Of a DNA stretch of 64,000 nucleotides, positions 54,201 to 63,757 are shown in pieces. Position 1 is the stretch's first letter. Every line of letters begins with the position of its first letter. This DNA is from Alistipes sp. GTDB taxonomy: Bacteria; Bacteroidota; Bacteroidia; Bacteroidales; Rikenellaceae. The notes beneath the pieces are model-generated. The model saw only the letters and a list, made by a program, of their open reading frames with translations. It ran no database searches and was not told where the DNA came from. Where the stretch lies: positions 62,001-126,000 of the forward strand of contig JAGBFA010000001.1 in NCBI GenBank assembly GCA_017936685.1, read 5' to 3'. Position numbers and translations under genes: made by a program.

Positions 54201-55036
54201 AGTCGGTCGTGCGCCTCGGCATTCTCCTCGTCGACGAAATGCACATCGTTGGTGCACACCAACTTTATACCGTATTTCTTGGAGTATTCCTTCAACTTCT
54301 CGTTGACCTTCAGCTGCATCGGATAGGCCTCGTGATTGGCGCGCTCGACGGTGGCCTTATGCAGCTGCAACTCCAAATAATAATCGTCGCCGAAAAGATC
54401 GTGATACCATTTTACCGCCTCCTCGGCTTCGTCGAACCTGTCGTCGCGAATAAGACGCGGAATCTCGCCGCCCAGACATGCCGAGCAGCATATTATGCCC
54501 TCATGGTACTTTTCTATCTCCACACGGTCGGTTCGCGGGCGCATATAGAAACCTTCGGTCCACGCCTTCGATACTATCTTTATCAGATTGTGGTATCCCA
54601 CGGCATTCTTGGCAAGCAGGATAAGGTGATAACCGCTCTGATCGGCCTTGCCCTCCTTGTTGAACAGGCGGCGATGCGCCACATACACCTCACAACCGAT
54701 GATGGCCTTGAAATCCTCTTTTGGCTGCGCTGCCAAATCGCGCTGCGCCTTGTCGAGTGCAGCGGCTGCGTCGTCACCCGTCTCCTCTGCCGAGGCCGTG
54801 CCGTTTTGCAGACGCTCCACCAACTCCGACAACGACTTCACCTTATCGCGCCGCGCCGAGTTCTTCTTCTTTACATAGTTGAAGAACTCCTTTATGCCGA
54901 ACATGTTGCCGTGATCGGTAATGGCCACGCCAGGCATGCCGTCCTTGATGGCCTTGTCGACAAGTTTCTGAATGCTTGCCTGACCGTCGAGGATAGAGTA
55001 TTGAGAGTGTACGTGAAGATGTACGAAATCGCGCAT
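51206..55036 (-). CDS. dnaE: DNA polymerase III subunit alpha
   Basis: Replicative polymerase subunit, 1276 residues. The N-terminal PHP domain starts FVHLHVHSQYSILDG (about 4-18) and includes AITDHGNMFGI. It has an insert of about 80 residues rich in charged and Ala residues (about 55-105). The palm contains VGPGRGSAAGSAVAYCLGIT and PDIDIDFDDDGR (catalytic Asp at about 507-509). Fingers, an HhH region and a C-terminal OB-fold follow (EIAVAGVIMSVTPLTTKDGR). It reads from a palindromic promoter region at 55051-55068. trxA follows directly. Confidence 0.98.
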   Translation of the reverse strand: MRDFVHLHVHSQYSILDGQASIQKLVDKAIKDGMPGVAITDHGNMFGIKEFFNYVKKKNSARRDKVKSLSELVERLQNGTASAEETGDDAAAALDKAQRDLAAQPKEDFKAIIGCEVYVAHRRLFNKEGKADQSGYHLILLAKNAVGYHNLIKIVSKAWTEGFYMRPRTDRVEIEKYHEGIICCSACLGGEIPRLIRDDRFDEAEEAVKWYHDLFGDDYYLELQLHKATVERANHEAYPMQLKVNEKLKEYSKKYGIKLVCTNDVHFVDEENAEAHDRLICLSTGKDFDDPKRMLYSKQEWFKTTAEMNAIFGDVPEALDNTVEVCNKVESYTIDHAPIMPTFAIPEDFGTEEQYRKKYTEKDLFDEFTQDENGNVVMSQADAEKKISKLGGYDKLYRIKLEADYLRKLTFDGAKKRYGDPVPEDIETRLIFELHVMKTMGFPGYFLIVQDFIRAAREELDVSVGPGRGSAAGSAVAYCLGITQIDPIAYDLLFERFLNPDRISLPDIDIDFDDDGRGRVLNWVTQKYGKEKVAHIITYGTMATKMVLKDVARVQKLPLSQANQLCKWVPDRIQDPNDKDKLLKINLTNAINAVPELKAAEESTEPILHDTIMYAKMLEGNVRGTGVHACGTIICRDDITDWVPVSTADDKETGEKMLVTQYEGSVIEDTGLIKMDFLGLKTLSIIKDAVENVALTHGHKIDIDNIPIDDPKTYQLYCDGRTVGTFQFESPGMQKYLRELQPSTFEDLIAMNALYRPGPMDYIPDFIDRKHGRKPIVYDIPEMEKYLKDTYGITVYQEQVMLLSRLLGGFTRGESDTLRKAMGKKIKSKLDELKPKFIAGGKANGHDEKVLEKIWADWEKFASYAFNKSHATCYSWVAYQTAYLKAHYPSEYMATVLSRNLNDIKQITTYMNECKHMGIRVLGPDVNESMRNFSANKAGDVRFGLAAIKGVGDAASISMIEERDKNGKFKDIYDFMERINYSVINRKCLENIAYAGGFDSIITFNRSKFFAVDSNGVAFLDALIRYGQLVQLEKSNAQQSLFGMGSSAVDIQQPKTPVCEDWNQLMILNKEREVIGLYMSSHPLDQFSVILRKMCQVELSQLSDLTPLNGREIAVAGVIMSVTPLTTKDGRRYARFVLEDYNSTHEFTLFSKDFEKFGNLIEQNNFLFIRGRVQPRPYKEPAELEYKITSMMHLAEVSEQIKELHIDLKVSDVTHSFISGLTEAVRASSGNTTLRLSIFDPESDVRLRFYSKQYRVGTTVDFISYLDDNEINYTIN

Positions 55037-55050
55037 AGAGTTAGTTCATT

Positions 55051-55068
55051 TTATCTTTGCAAAGATAA
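55051..55068. promoter_or_regulatory. 18-bp palindrome with back-to-back -7 boxes
   Basis: TTATCTTTGCAAAGATAA is a perfect palindrome. It holds TATCTTTG on the plus strand (55052-55059) and TATCTTTG on the minus strand (55067-55060). The minus box suits dnaE (ATG 24 bases on) and the plus box could feed the DUF2007 gene. It may also be a regulator site. A second plus-strand candidate, TAACTTTA (55110-55117), is nearer to the DUF2007 ATG. Confidence 0.6.
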
Positions 55069-55134
55069 GAAATTTTAGTACGAAGATTGCATTTTACCGA
55101 TAAAAAAGCTAACTTTACATAAAACCCGTGAGTT

Positions 55135-55356
55135 ATGAATACAGCAACCGATAATCTGGTCGTACTGCAATCTTACGACAATCTGATGCAGGCCGAAATA
55201 GCCAAGTCGATACTCGACAGTGCCGGTATCTTCTGTTCGTTACGCAACGAATATATGTCGATGGTATATCCCGTGGGCGCAATGCCTTCGCAGCTGATGG
55301 TGCGCGAAGAGGATTTGGAGCAGGCGCAACGCCTGCTGCTGGTAGACAGATGTTAG
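55135..55356 (+). CDS. DUF2007 domain protein
   Basis: A 73-residue protein of the DUF2007 ('putative signal transducing protein') family. It shows the usual VVLQSYDNLMQAEIAKSILDS start, a central GIFCSLRNEY, and a C-terminal LMVREEDLEQAQRLL. A ferredoxin-like fold is expected and the ligand is unknown. It is the only plus-strand gene between dnaE and rubrerythrin. Its stop codon touches the aroE stop on the opposite strand with no base between them. Confidence 0.85.
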   Translation: MNTATDNLVVLQSYDNLMQAEIAKSILDSAGIFCSLRNEYMSMVYPVGAMPSQLMVREEDLEQAQRLLLVDRC

Positions 55357-56097
55357 TTAGCGGCCGCTGTTCCAGATGCGCCACGAGGCCTCGGCCTGTA
55401 CGGCAAGCATCTCCATACCGCCAGCGACAGCTGCGCCACGCTCTGCTGCGAGTCGCATGAAAGATGTCTGTTCGGGATTGTATATCAGGTCGAATACGAT
55501 ATGATCCGGGCTTAGACAATCGTATGGCAGTCGGGGAGCTTCGTCCACCGACGGCCACATTCCTACCGGCGTAGCGTTGATTATCAGGTCATGAGACCGC
55601 ATCACACCGGCATCGATGTCGGCATATGTCATGTTGCCCTTGGCCACATCGCGCGACACCAAAGAGTAGGGTATAGCCCACTGCGCCAGCACGAACTGCA
55701 CGGCCTGCGACGCACCGCCGCTGCCGAGAACCAATGCCGCCTGCGGCATGCGGGCGGCAGTCAAAGCCGCCAGCGTCGATCTTATGCCCTCTATATCGGT
55801 ATTATAGCCCGTCATACGCCCATGACGTATATCGATGCAGTTGACCGCACCTATCGCCTCAGCCTCCGACGAGAGAGAGTCAAGATAGGGTAGTATGGCC
55901 TGCTTGTATGGTATCGTGACATTGAGACCGCACAGATCGGGCCGCGATGACAGCAGCTCCTCTACATCGGCCGCATCGGCCAGTTCATAGAGCCGATACT
56001 CGGCATCGGCAATGTGCTTGCGCGCAAACTTACGCTCGAAATACCGTTGCGAGAACGAGTGCGCCAACGGCTTGCCTATAAGCCCGTAACGTCGCAT
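55357..56097 (-). CDS. aroE: Shikimate dehydrogenase
   Basis: AroE reduces 3-dehydroshikimate to shikimate with NADPH in aromatic amino acid synthesis. The 246 residues are on the short side. It shows the start YGLIGKPLAHSFSQRYF with the shikimate-binding Ser pair, NVTIPYKQAILP with catalytic Lys65, GAVNCID and NTDIEGI (Asn/Asp of the active site), and the NADP loop VLGSGGASQAV. The C-terminal GGMEMLAVQAEASWRIW closes the fold. Its start overlaps the upstream membrane-protein gene by 22 bases, suggesting coupling. Confidence 0.94.
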   Translation of the reverse strand: MRRYGLIGKPLAHSFSQRYFERKFARKHIADAEYRLYELADAADVEELLSSRPDLCGLNVTIPYKQAILPYLDSLSSEAEAIGAVNCIDIRHGRMTGYNTDIEGIRSTLAALTAARMPQAALVLGSGGASQAVQFVLAQWAIPYSLVSRDVAKGNMTYADIDAGVMRSHDLIINATPVGMWPSVDEAPRLPYDCLSPDHIVFDLIYNPEQTSFMRLAAERGAAVAGGMEMLAVQAEASWRIWNSGR

Positions 56098-56819
56098 GAT
56101 TCAAGCGTATCGACTTCGAATGGAATATCAGCCTCCGCATTGTCAGGCAGTGCAGGTGCGGGTGCTTCCGTCGTTACCGGCGCACTGACAGTCTCCGCAT
56201 CTCCGCTATCGCCGATCAGGTAAAACGCCAGCATCGTAAAGCCCACCAGCATCACCGTAAACAGTGTCGCCAGCAAATTGAAATATTTGTCGATAAACGA
56301 TTTTATCGGTGCGCCGAACCGCCATATAAGCCACGCTATCAGGAAGAAACGCATGGCGCGTGCCACCAGCGACGCAAGTACGAACATGGGAAAATTGATG
56401 CTGAACACACCGGCCGAAACGGTGAACAGTTTGAAAGGCAGCGGAGTGAATCCGGCCGTATATACTATCCAGAAATTATATTTGTCGTACAATCCCTGTA
56501 TGTTGGCGAAACTCTCCTCGCTGAATACATGGTCGAAGAAGAATCGTGCTATGGCGGTGTATTCGCCTGCCGTATTCTGCCACAGGAAGAAGCCTATGCC
56601 ATAGGCTATCACGGCCCCGATGACCGATCCCAACAGACATATCGCAGCGAATCTGAACGATTTTTTCGTAGCTCCGAGACACAACGCTATCAACAGGATA
56701 TCGGGCGGCAGAGGAAACCAGCTCGCCTCGCACAATGCAAACAGAAACAAGGCCACCCAGCCCCAACGGCTCTCGCTCCACGAAAGCACCCAATCGTATA
56801 ATCGCTTAAAAATTCTCAT
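56076..56819 (-). CDS. YqaA-family VTT-domain membrane protein
   Basis: A 247-residue membrane protein with the VTT (SNARE-associated/DedA-like) domain. It starts MRIFKRLYDWVLSWSESRW and contains ALCEASWFPLPPDILLIAL (about 42-60), the E-x-x-x-P-x-P-x-[DE] segment typical of the DedA superfamily, and GFTPLPFKLFTVSAG (about 142-156) with a second re-entrant motif. A longer opening upstream has no family similarity. Residues after about 215 (DSGDAETVSAPVTTEAPAPA) are a low-complexity acidic tail outside the membrane domain. DedA proteins act in lipid carrier flipping and membrane homeostasis. YqaA members are less studied. Confidence 0.82.
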   Translation of the reverse strand: MRIFKRLYDWVLSWSESRWGWVALFLFALCEASWFPLPPDILLIALCLGATKKSFRFAAICLLGSVIGAVIAYGIGFFLWQNTAGEYTAIARFFFDHVFSEESFANIQGLYDKYNFWIVYTAGFTPLPFKLFTVSAGVFSINFPMFVLASLVARAMRFFLIAWLIWRFGAPIKSFIDKYFNLLATLFTVMLVGFTMLAFYLIGDSGDAETVSAPVTTEAPAPALPDNAEADIPFEVDTLESCDVTGL

Positions 56820-56911
56820 TACCCGACCAATTTTCGGCAAATATACTAAAATAATCCTAATTTCTTCATTAAAAACACACCTCGGCCGCAACACGGCGCA
56901 ATACGCCGGAA

Positions 56912-57940
56912 TCAACGAAAAGCAGCTATCACTCCGCCTCCTATCACACGATCGTCGCGATAAAAGACCACAGGCTGGCCGACAGCCGGTGCCCACACGG
57001 GATCGGCACACCGCACACCATACTCGGCCTCGCAATTCCCGACCGCAAAGACCTCGACCGGCAGCTGAGGATTACGTCCTATACCTCTTATCTTTATTGT
57101 CACATCTCCGGCCGACAGCAACTCTTCACGGTCGACGACATTGCAACCGGCGACATAAACCGTCGAGTAATATAGATCGTTTTTATTTCCGACAATCAAG
57201 CGATTAGCCTCAGCATCGATACCTGTCACACACAGTCCGTCGGGAATACCGTCGCCGCGCCGCTGACCGATCGTATAGAACGGTATGCCGGCATGCCGGC
57301 CAACCACATGCCCCGCCATGTCGACAATATCGCCGCAGGCAAAACGCGTCGTCCGGCGGCGAATATAATCGCCATACCTCTCTCCGCGCAGAAAGCAGAT
57401 GCCCATACTCTCGCTCTTGTCGGCGAAATTACGCCGCACATCGCTCTTGTATACCCCGCCCATAGGAGTCACCGCACGCCGCAACACCTGCTGAGACAAA
57501 CCCCACAGATAATAAGATTGATCCTTGCTCCGGTCATCGGCCATAGCGACATACGACAATTCGCCGCGGCGGCATATATTGAAATAGTGTCCGGTAGCGA
57601 TATGCCAGATATTCATCTCATCGGCACAACGCTCCAATATGCGCCACTTGATCGTCGTATTGCACCGTGTGCATGGTGCGGGTGTCCGTCCAAGGCAATA
57701 CTCATCGACGAAATAATCTATGACGCTGTGTTTGAACTCCGCCCTGGCATCATAAACATGCCACTCCACACCTATCTGCGCCGCTCTGTCACGCGCCCGG
57801 TCGATCATGGCCCCGTCGCCTATCATGTCGATCGTGAGTGCCACGACATCATATCCGTCGTCACGCAACCTCCCGACGGCCGTCACACTGTCCATGCCGC
57901 CGCTGAAACCCAATAACACACGTCGCTGATCATTCGTCAT
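56912..57940 (-). CDS. mnmA: tRNA 2-thiouridine(34) synthase MnmA
   Basis: MnmA puts sulfur on U34 of tRNA Lys, Glu and Gln. The 342-residue protein starts MTNDQRRVLLGFSGG; a longer in-frame opening lies in repeats and is rejected. The PP-loop is SGGMDS (13-18). The catalytic Cys pair is C93 in PCTRCN and C182 in GICFL, at the family spacing. GRHAGIPFYTIGQRRG is the tRNA-binding region, and a C-terminal beta-barrel follows. It is somewhat shorter than E. coli MnmA. Some Bacteroidota have two such genes, so paralogy is possible. Confidence 0.9.
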   Translation of the reverse strand: MTNDQRRVLLGFSGGMDSVTAVGRLRDDGYDVVALTIDMIGDGAMIDRARDRAAQIGVEWHVYDARAEFKHSVIDYFVDEYCLGRTPAPCTRCNTTIKWRILERCADEMNIWHIATGHYFNICRRGELSYVAMADDRSKDQSYYLWGLSQQVLRRAVTPMGGVYKSDVRRNFADKSESMGICFLRGERYGDYIRRRTTRFACGDIVDMAGHVVGRHAGIPFYTIGQRRGDGIPDGLCVTGIDAEANRLIVGNKNDLYYSTVYVAGCNVVDREELLSAGDVTIKIRGIGRNPQLPVEVFAVGNCEAEYGVRCADPVWAPAVGQPVVFYRDDRVIGGGVIAAFR

Positions 57941-58001
57941 GACGACAAAGATACTCAAAAAGGGCGAAACGCCTTGTCGTCGCCGCACATTTTCCTTAGC
58001 A

Positions 58002-58226
58002 GGATTCTTCACTGCATGCGTTACGTTAAGAATGACAAGTCGCAAAACTTGTCACTCCAAAGAGCAACGCAGTTGCGATGTTGGAGTCTCGCCAATATGA
58101 GCGAGAGTACGTTCGTTTGCTCAAAAAACAGAGATTCTCACGTCGGACGTTCCGTCCTCCTCAGAATGACAGAACAGGCGGTTTCATCGTTCACAACCAG
58201 ATTCTTCACTACGTTCAGAATGACAG
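58002..58226 (+). repeat. Cluster of short dispersed repeats
   Basis: Units at 58010-58038 (GATTCTTCACTGCATG...AAGAATGAC), 58131-58172 (GAGATTCTCACGTCGGACGT...CAGAATGACAG) and 58199-58226 (AGATTCTTCACTACGTTCAG...TGACAG). The second matches 9678-9718 inverted at 41 of 42 positions. The stretch from 58189 on matches the flank of element C at 9541-9606. Confidence 0.75.
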
Positions 58227-58262
58227 ACGAGTGGAAATAGTTCCCAAAGCACCACCGACCAC

Positions 58263-58386
58263 CTTTTTCGTCAAAAGGCGTTAGTTACAACGCGCAGCGA
58301 AAAATGTCCGGACGGGTAGTACTCGATGTACGTCCCGTTCGGACATTTGAGTGAGCGGCAGTAAATGACGCCTTTTCACGAAAAAG
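58263..58386 (+). repeat. Palindromic element, copy D
   Basis: Borders CTTTTTCGTCAAAAGGCG and CGCCTTTTCACGAAAAAG form an outer stem. Central stem AAATGTCCGGACGGG (58302-58316) pairs with CCCGTTCGGACATTT (58333-58347), one G.T pair, around a loop containing GTACTCGATGTAC. Conserved unpaired stretches ACGCGCAGCGAA (left) and GAGTGAGCGGCAG (right) correspond to those in copy C. Confidence 0.82.
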
Positions 58387-58399
58387 TCACGGAAAATAG

Positions 58400-58726
58400 C
58401 TACTCATCTATACCACCCTCCGCATCATCATGTTCGAAGAATTCGGGTTTATGAACCTTGATATAATCGATCATCTCCGAAAGGCCGCCCATGAACTTTC
58501 TGAAATCCTCTTTATACAGATATATCTTGTGGCGGCTGTATACGCTCGATCCGTCGGAGTTGATCTTCTTGCGCGACTCGGTAATAGTCAGATAGTAGTC
58601 GTCGTTGCGCGTGGCCTTGACATCGAAGAAATATGTGCGCTTGCCGGCGCGCACCGCCTTGGTGTATATCTGTTCGCCGTATTCGTATTCATCTGCGTCG
58701 CGGCGAGTCATTGGATCCGACATCAT
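58400..58726 (-). CDS. DUF3276 (PUR-alpha-like nucleic acid-binding) protein
   Basis: A 108-residue protein of the DUF3276/PurA-like family, small Bacteroidetes and spirochaete proteins whose PUR fold binds single-stranded DNA or RNA. Typical parts are EQIYTKAVRAGKRTYFFDVK (about 19-38), DYYLTITESRKK (about 43-54) and HKIYLYKEDFRKFMGGLSEMI (around 65-85). An acidic tail (EHDDAEGGIDE) ends it. Start taken at the first of two tandem ATGs (58726); 58723 is equally possible. Confidence 0.85.
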   Translation of the reverse strand: MMSDPMTRRDADEYEYGEQIYTKAVRAGKRTYFFDVKATRNDDYYLTITESRKKINSDGSSVYSRHKIYLYKEDFRKFMGGLSEMIDYIKVHKPEFFEHDDAEGGIDE

Positions 58727-58844
58727 AGCAGTCCGTAGGTTTATCAGGTTAATCAATTCGTTAACGAAAGTTACGAAAAATTCCGCAACTATCCAAATTA
58801 TACCCGAAAATAACAGCTATGGCCAGATGGCAGAAGACAAGATG

Positions 58845-60437
58845 TCACCTTGCTTGCAGGATCGTCCGGCGAGCCTGCTGCCATCTGTCGATGATGCCGA
58901 CGGCCTCGGCATAGACATTGTCGCGCCGACGATTGTTGATATAGTAAAACGCGCCATGGGGATATATGCGTTCGGCGACAAGAGCCTTGACATATATGGC
59001 AAGCGTCTCTTTCGAGGCCTCGTATTCATCGTCATCTATCTCCGCCCCGTGCTCCTTTGCCATAGCTGCCAGATCGGCAAGATCGTCGTCCGAGAGCGAG
59101 AATGCCGCATCGTAGTCGTCGAGAGCAGGGTATAGCCCGAGCAGCGAGTCTCGGTGCGATACGACGTATGACAACAGATAGTCGCCCGTCGCGCCCGAAG
59201 CGATCATCTGCCGCATACATTTCGTCGATACGGTGGTGTCGACCGCGACGATGATGTCAGGGGTGATTCCGCCGCCGCCATAGACCTTGCGGCCGCTTTT
59301 AAGGGTACGGAACAACAGCGAATCATTGGCAGACACGGAATCCGCCGAGTTCATATACCGCTCAAAATGCGAACGGTAATACTCGCTGCTGTGCCCGTTG
59401 CGATAGGGACGCTGGATAATACGCCCCGACGGAGTCTTATATCGTGCCACCGTCAGACGCATGGCCGAACCGTCGCCGAACTCCACCTGTCGCTGCACCA
59501 GCCCCTTGCCGAAACTGCGGCGGCCTATGACTACCGCCCTGTCCCAATCCTGCAACGCGCCTGCCACGATCTCGCTTGCCGAGGCCGACTCCTCGTCGAT
59601 CAGCACCACTAACGGCAGATCGACCAACGCACCCTTTCCGGACGAGGCGTAATGTTGTTCCGCGCCGCCATGGCCGCTGGTCGAGACGATCTCTGCGCCG
59701 GGTTGGAGAAACATCTCAGCCACCGATACGGCCGCCTCCATGACACCTCCGCCATTGCCTCGCAGATCGAGTATCAGTCCACTGATCTTACCCAATCCGG
59801 ATACGGCACGCGAAAACTCGGCGGCCGTCGTATGAGCGAACCTGTCGATCCGGACATAACCTGTTTGTCCGTCGACATACGATGCCGTGATGGTCGGCAG
59901 CGGAATATTATCGCGTTTGAGATCAAATGCGGGAATATGCCCGCCTCTGCGCACTACATCGAGCCGCACTTCCGATCCGCACTCACCGCGCAGCAACCGC
60001 GGAACCTCGTCGCGCAATATGCCGATGATCGACTCGCCGTCGACAGCCACGATGCGATCGTCGGGCAACATGCCGGCATGCGCCGCCGGAGAACCGGCGA
60101 CCGTATTGACAACGATGACCGTATCGCGATAAACAGCAAACTCGATGCCTATGCCACCGAACGCACCGTTCATGCTCTCGCGCACAGACACCATCTCCTC
60201 GGCCGTAAGATAGACCGAGTGGGGATCCAGCTCGGAGAGCGTATTGATTATCGACCGCTCGACCACCTCGTCGAGCGCAATATCATCGACGTAATTGGTT
60301 GTCAGAAAGCGATAGAAGTAATTGAGTTTCTGCATCTGCCCGATATCGCCGCGCGAGCGTGCGGGCGACTGCGCAAAGGCAACCGCCGGCAGAGCGGCCA
60401 TGCAGACCGCAAGAGCGACGGCAAGCAGACGTTTCAT
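58845..60437 (-). CDS. ctpA: C-terminal processing protease, S41 family
   Basis: A 530-residue periplasmic protease. Signal peptide MKRLLAVALAVCMAALPAVA. An N-terminal helical region (about 30-75, LNYFYRFLTTNYVDDI) is followed by a PDZ domain (about 90-165, GGIGIEFAVYRDTVIVVNTV) and the S41 domain with LILDLRGNGGGVMEAAV. The nucleophile Ser is in ESASASEIVAGAL (about 285) and the general base Lys in RRSFGKGLVQ (about 310), a complete Ser/Lys dyad. A C-terminal helical extension follows (about 420-530). It starts 9 bases after hisS, so it belongs to the ettA-hisS-ctpA unit. Confidence 0.93.
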   Translation of the reverse strand: MKRLLAVALAVCMAALPAVAFAQSPARSRGDIGQMQKLNYFYRFLTTNYVDDIALDEVVERSIINTLSELDPHSVYLTAEEMVSVRESMNGAFGGIGIEFAVYRDTVIVVNTVAGSPAAHAGMLPDDRIVAVDGESIIGILRDEVPRLLRGECGSEVRLDVVRRGGHIPAFDLKRDNIPLPTITASYVDGQTGYVRIDRFAHTTAAEFSRAVSGLGKISGLILDLRGNGGGVMEAAVSVAEMFLQPGAEIVSTSGHGGAEQHYASSGKGALVDLPLVVLIDEESASASEIVAGALQDWDRAVVIGRRSFGKGLVQRQVEFGDGSAMRLTVARYKTPSGRIIQRPYRNGHSSEYYRSHFERYMNSADSVSANDSLLFRTLKSGRKVYGGGGITPDIIVAVDTTVSTKCMRQMIASGATGDYLLSYVVSHRDSLLGLYPALDDYDAAFSLSDDDLADLAAMAKEHGAEIDDDEYEASKETLAIYVKALVAERIYPHGAFYYINNRRRDNVYAEAVGIIDRWQQARRTILQAR

Positions 60438-60446
60438 CTCACGACG

Positions 60447-61793
60447 CTATTTACGAAAGCTCTCGGCAAACCGGTCGAAGCGCACCTTGCGCTGTTCGCC
60501 CGAGCGCATATCCTTGACGGTGGCTTCGCGCTGCTCGACCTCCTGCGAACCGATTATCACCACGTATGGTATGGCTCGGCGGTTGGCATACTCCATCTGC
60601 TTCTTCATCTTGCTACTGTCGGGATATATCTCGGCCGCTATGCCCTCGTTGCGCAGTTCGCGCAGCAGCGGCAGCGAAGCCGCCTGCTCCTGCTCGCCCA
60701 GATTGACGAACATCACCTGCGTCGAGCAATCGACCTCCTCGGGGAAGAGATCGAGTCCCACCATCACGTCGTAGATGCGGTCTGCACCGAACGAGATGCC
60801 GACGCCCGACATGTCGGGCATGCCGAATATGCCGGTCAGATCGTCGTAACGACCGCCGCCGCAGATCGATCCGATCTGGAAGTCGTTGGCCTTGACCTCG
60901 AATATGGCACCCGTATAGTAGTTGAGTCCGCGCGCCAGCGACAGATCGAGCTCTATCTTCAAGTCGACGCCCAGCCGCGACACATGATCGAATATGGTCT
61001 GCATCTCGCAGATACCCTTCAAACCGGTCTCCGAGCCGCCGATAATATCGCGCAACTTGGCGAGTTTCTCGTCGTTGGAACCGCTCAGTTCGAGTATGGG
61101 TTGAAGTTTGGCTATTGCCTCGTCGTCGATACCACGCTCGCGCAGTTCGGCCTTGACGTTGTCCAATCCGATCTTGTCCAGCTTGTCGATGGCCACCGTA
61201 ATGTCGACCATCTTGTCGGCGTGGCCTATGGTCTCGGCGATTCCGTAGAGTATCTTGCGGTTGTTCATCTTCAACGTAACCGAGATGCCTAACTTGCGGA
61301 ACACGCGCTCGACGATCTCCACCAGCTCCACCTCGCTCAGCAGCGAGCGCGAGCCTATGACATCGACGTCGCACTGGTAGAACTCTCTGTAACGTCCCTT
61401 CTGCGGACGGTCGGCGCGCCACACGGGCTGTATCTGGTAACGCTTGAACGGAAATACTATCTCGCCCTGATGCTGCACCACATAGCGTGCGAACGGCACC
61501 GTCAGATCGTATCGCAAGCCCTTCTCGCAGATCTTCGATGCCGAGCGCACCTGCTCGTCGGTGAGTCCGGCGGCATAGTCGCCCGAATTCAATATCTTGA
61601 AGAGTAGCTTGTCGCCCTCGTCGCCGTATTTGCCGAGCAGGGTAGAGAGGTTCTCCATCGACGGGGTCTCCAACGGAGCGTAGCCGAACAGACGGAATAC
61701 GCTCTTGACGGTTTCGAATATATATCCGCGACGCATCATCTCCGAGGGAGAGAAGTCGCGCGTGCCTTTGGGAATAGAGGGTTTCTGTGCCAT
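60447..61793 (-). CDS. hisS: Histidyl-tRNA synthetase
   Basis: Class II aminoacyl-tRNA synthetase charging tRNA-His, 448 residues. Motif 1 lies at [20 protein letters not shown] (about 11-30). Motif 2 contains [18 protein letters not shown]. The HisA box is seen as [15 protein letters not shown], and motif 3 as [12 protein letters not shown] with the [11 protein letters not shown] segment. A C-terminal anticodon-binding domain (about 345-448) follows. It starts 13 bases after ettA and is followed by ctpA. Confidence 0.97.
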   Translation of the reverse strand: MAQKPSIPKGTRDFSPSEMMRRGYIFETVKSVFRLFGYAPLETPSMENLSTLLGKYGDEGDKLLFKILNSGDYAAGLTDEQVRSASKICEKGLRYDLTVPFARYVVQHQGEIVFPFKRYQIQPVWRADRPQKGRYREFYQCDVDVIGSRSLLSEVELVEIVERVFRKLGISVTLKMNNRKILYGIAETIGHADKMVDITVAIDKLDKIGLDNVKAELRERGIDDEAIAKLQPILELSGSNDEKLAKLRDIIGGSETGLKGICEMQTIFDHVSRLGVDLKIELDLSLARGLNYYTGAIFEVKANDFQIGSICGGGRYDDLTGIFGMPDMSGVGISFGADRIYDVMVGLDLFPEEVDCSTQVMFVNLGEQEQAASLPLLRELRNEGIAAEIYPDSSKMKKQMEYANRRAIPYVVIIGSQEVEQREATVKDMRSGEQRKVRFDRFAESFRK

Positions 61794-61806
61794 ATCTTGT
61801 TTTGTT

Positions 61807-63480
<1,674 letters not shown>

Positions 63481-63511
63481 ATATGATTCATTTATATTCG
63501 CTTCAAGCATG

Positions 63512-63543
63512 CAAAGATACGAATAAGTGAGGGCAATACCAAA
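63512..63543 (-). promoter_or_regulatory. ettA promoter, repeat unit 1
   Basis: On the minus strand TTTG (63543-63540), 20-base spacer, TATCTTTG (63519-63512), ending 31 bases before the ettA ATG. The -33 box lies in the hairpin arm of the repeat unit. Confidence 0.65.
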
Positions 63544-63584
63544 TTTATTTGGATATTGCCGAACGGAAGTATTTTCGGCGCAGC

Positions 63585-63616
63585 CAAAGATACGAATAAG
63601 CGAGCGCAAAAGCAAA
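63585..63616 (-). promoter_or_regulatory. Second ettA promoter, repeat unit 2
   Basis: Minus-strand TTTG (63616-63613), 20-base spacer, TATCTTTG (63592-63585), identical layout to unit 1 and pointing the same way. Unit 3 has lost one base of the -7 box and is probably inactive. Confidence 0.5.
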
Positions 63617-63757
63617 CAATAGTTTGCATTTTGCCGAGCGGAAGTATTTTCGGCACAGCCAAAGTACGAATAAGTGAGGGCAATACCAAATCCAACCGAC
63701 TATTTGGTCTGTATTTTGTGCAGGCTGCGACATATAATCCGAAAACTCATATTACAC

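Larger units (their letters stand above)
57941..58399. other. Gene-free stretch with short repeats and palindromic element D
   Basis: About 460 bases between mnmA and the DUF3276 gene. It holds short dispersed repeats (58002-58226) and palindromic element D (58263-58386). Open frames here are translations of repeats and are not annotated. The first 60 bases (57941-58001) show no motif that I recognise. Confidence 0.75.
63512..63735. repeat. Tandem repeats of about 73-75 bp carrying promoters and variable hairpins
   Basis: Three units starting at CAAAGATACGAATAAG 63512 and 63585, and CAAAGTACGAATAAG 63660. Units share GAATAAG-GAG-GCAA and GGAAGTATTTTCGGC-CAGCC. Each has a hairpin of different sequence: GCAATACCAAAT/ATTTGGATATTGC, GCAAAAGCAAAC/GTTTGCATTTTGC, CCAAAT/ATTTGG. 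Similar sequences are, from memory, common between genes in Bacteroidota genomes. The third unit is incomplete after about 63710. Confidence 0.85.

Noticed and set aside
51392..55078. Two long open frames (658 and 448 codons) antisense to dnaE
   Set aside because: dnaE motifs are unmistakable on the minus strand. The antisense frames are a by-product of GC-biased codon use.
63512..63735. CRISPR array
   Set aside because: Tandem units are about 73-75 bp with internal hairpins and no unique spacers, and no cas genes are present.
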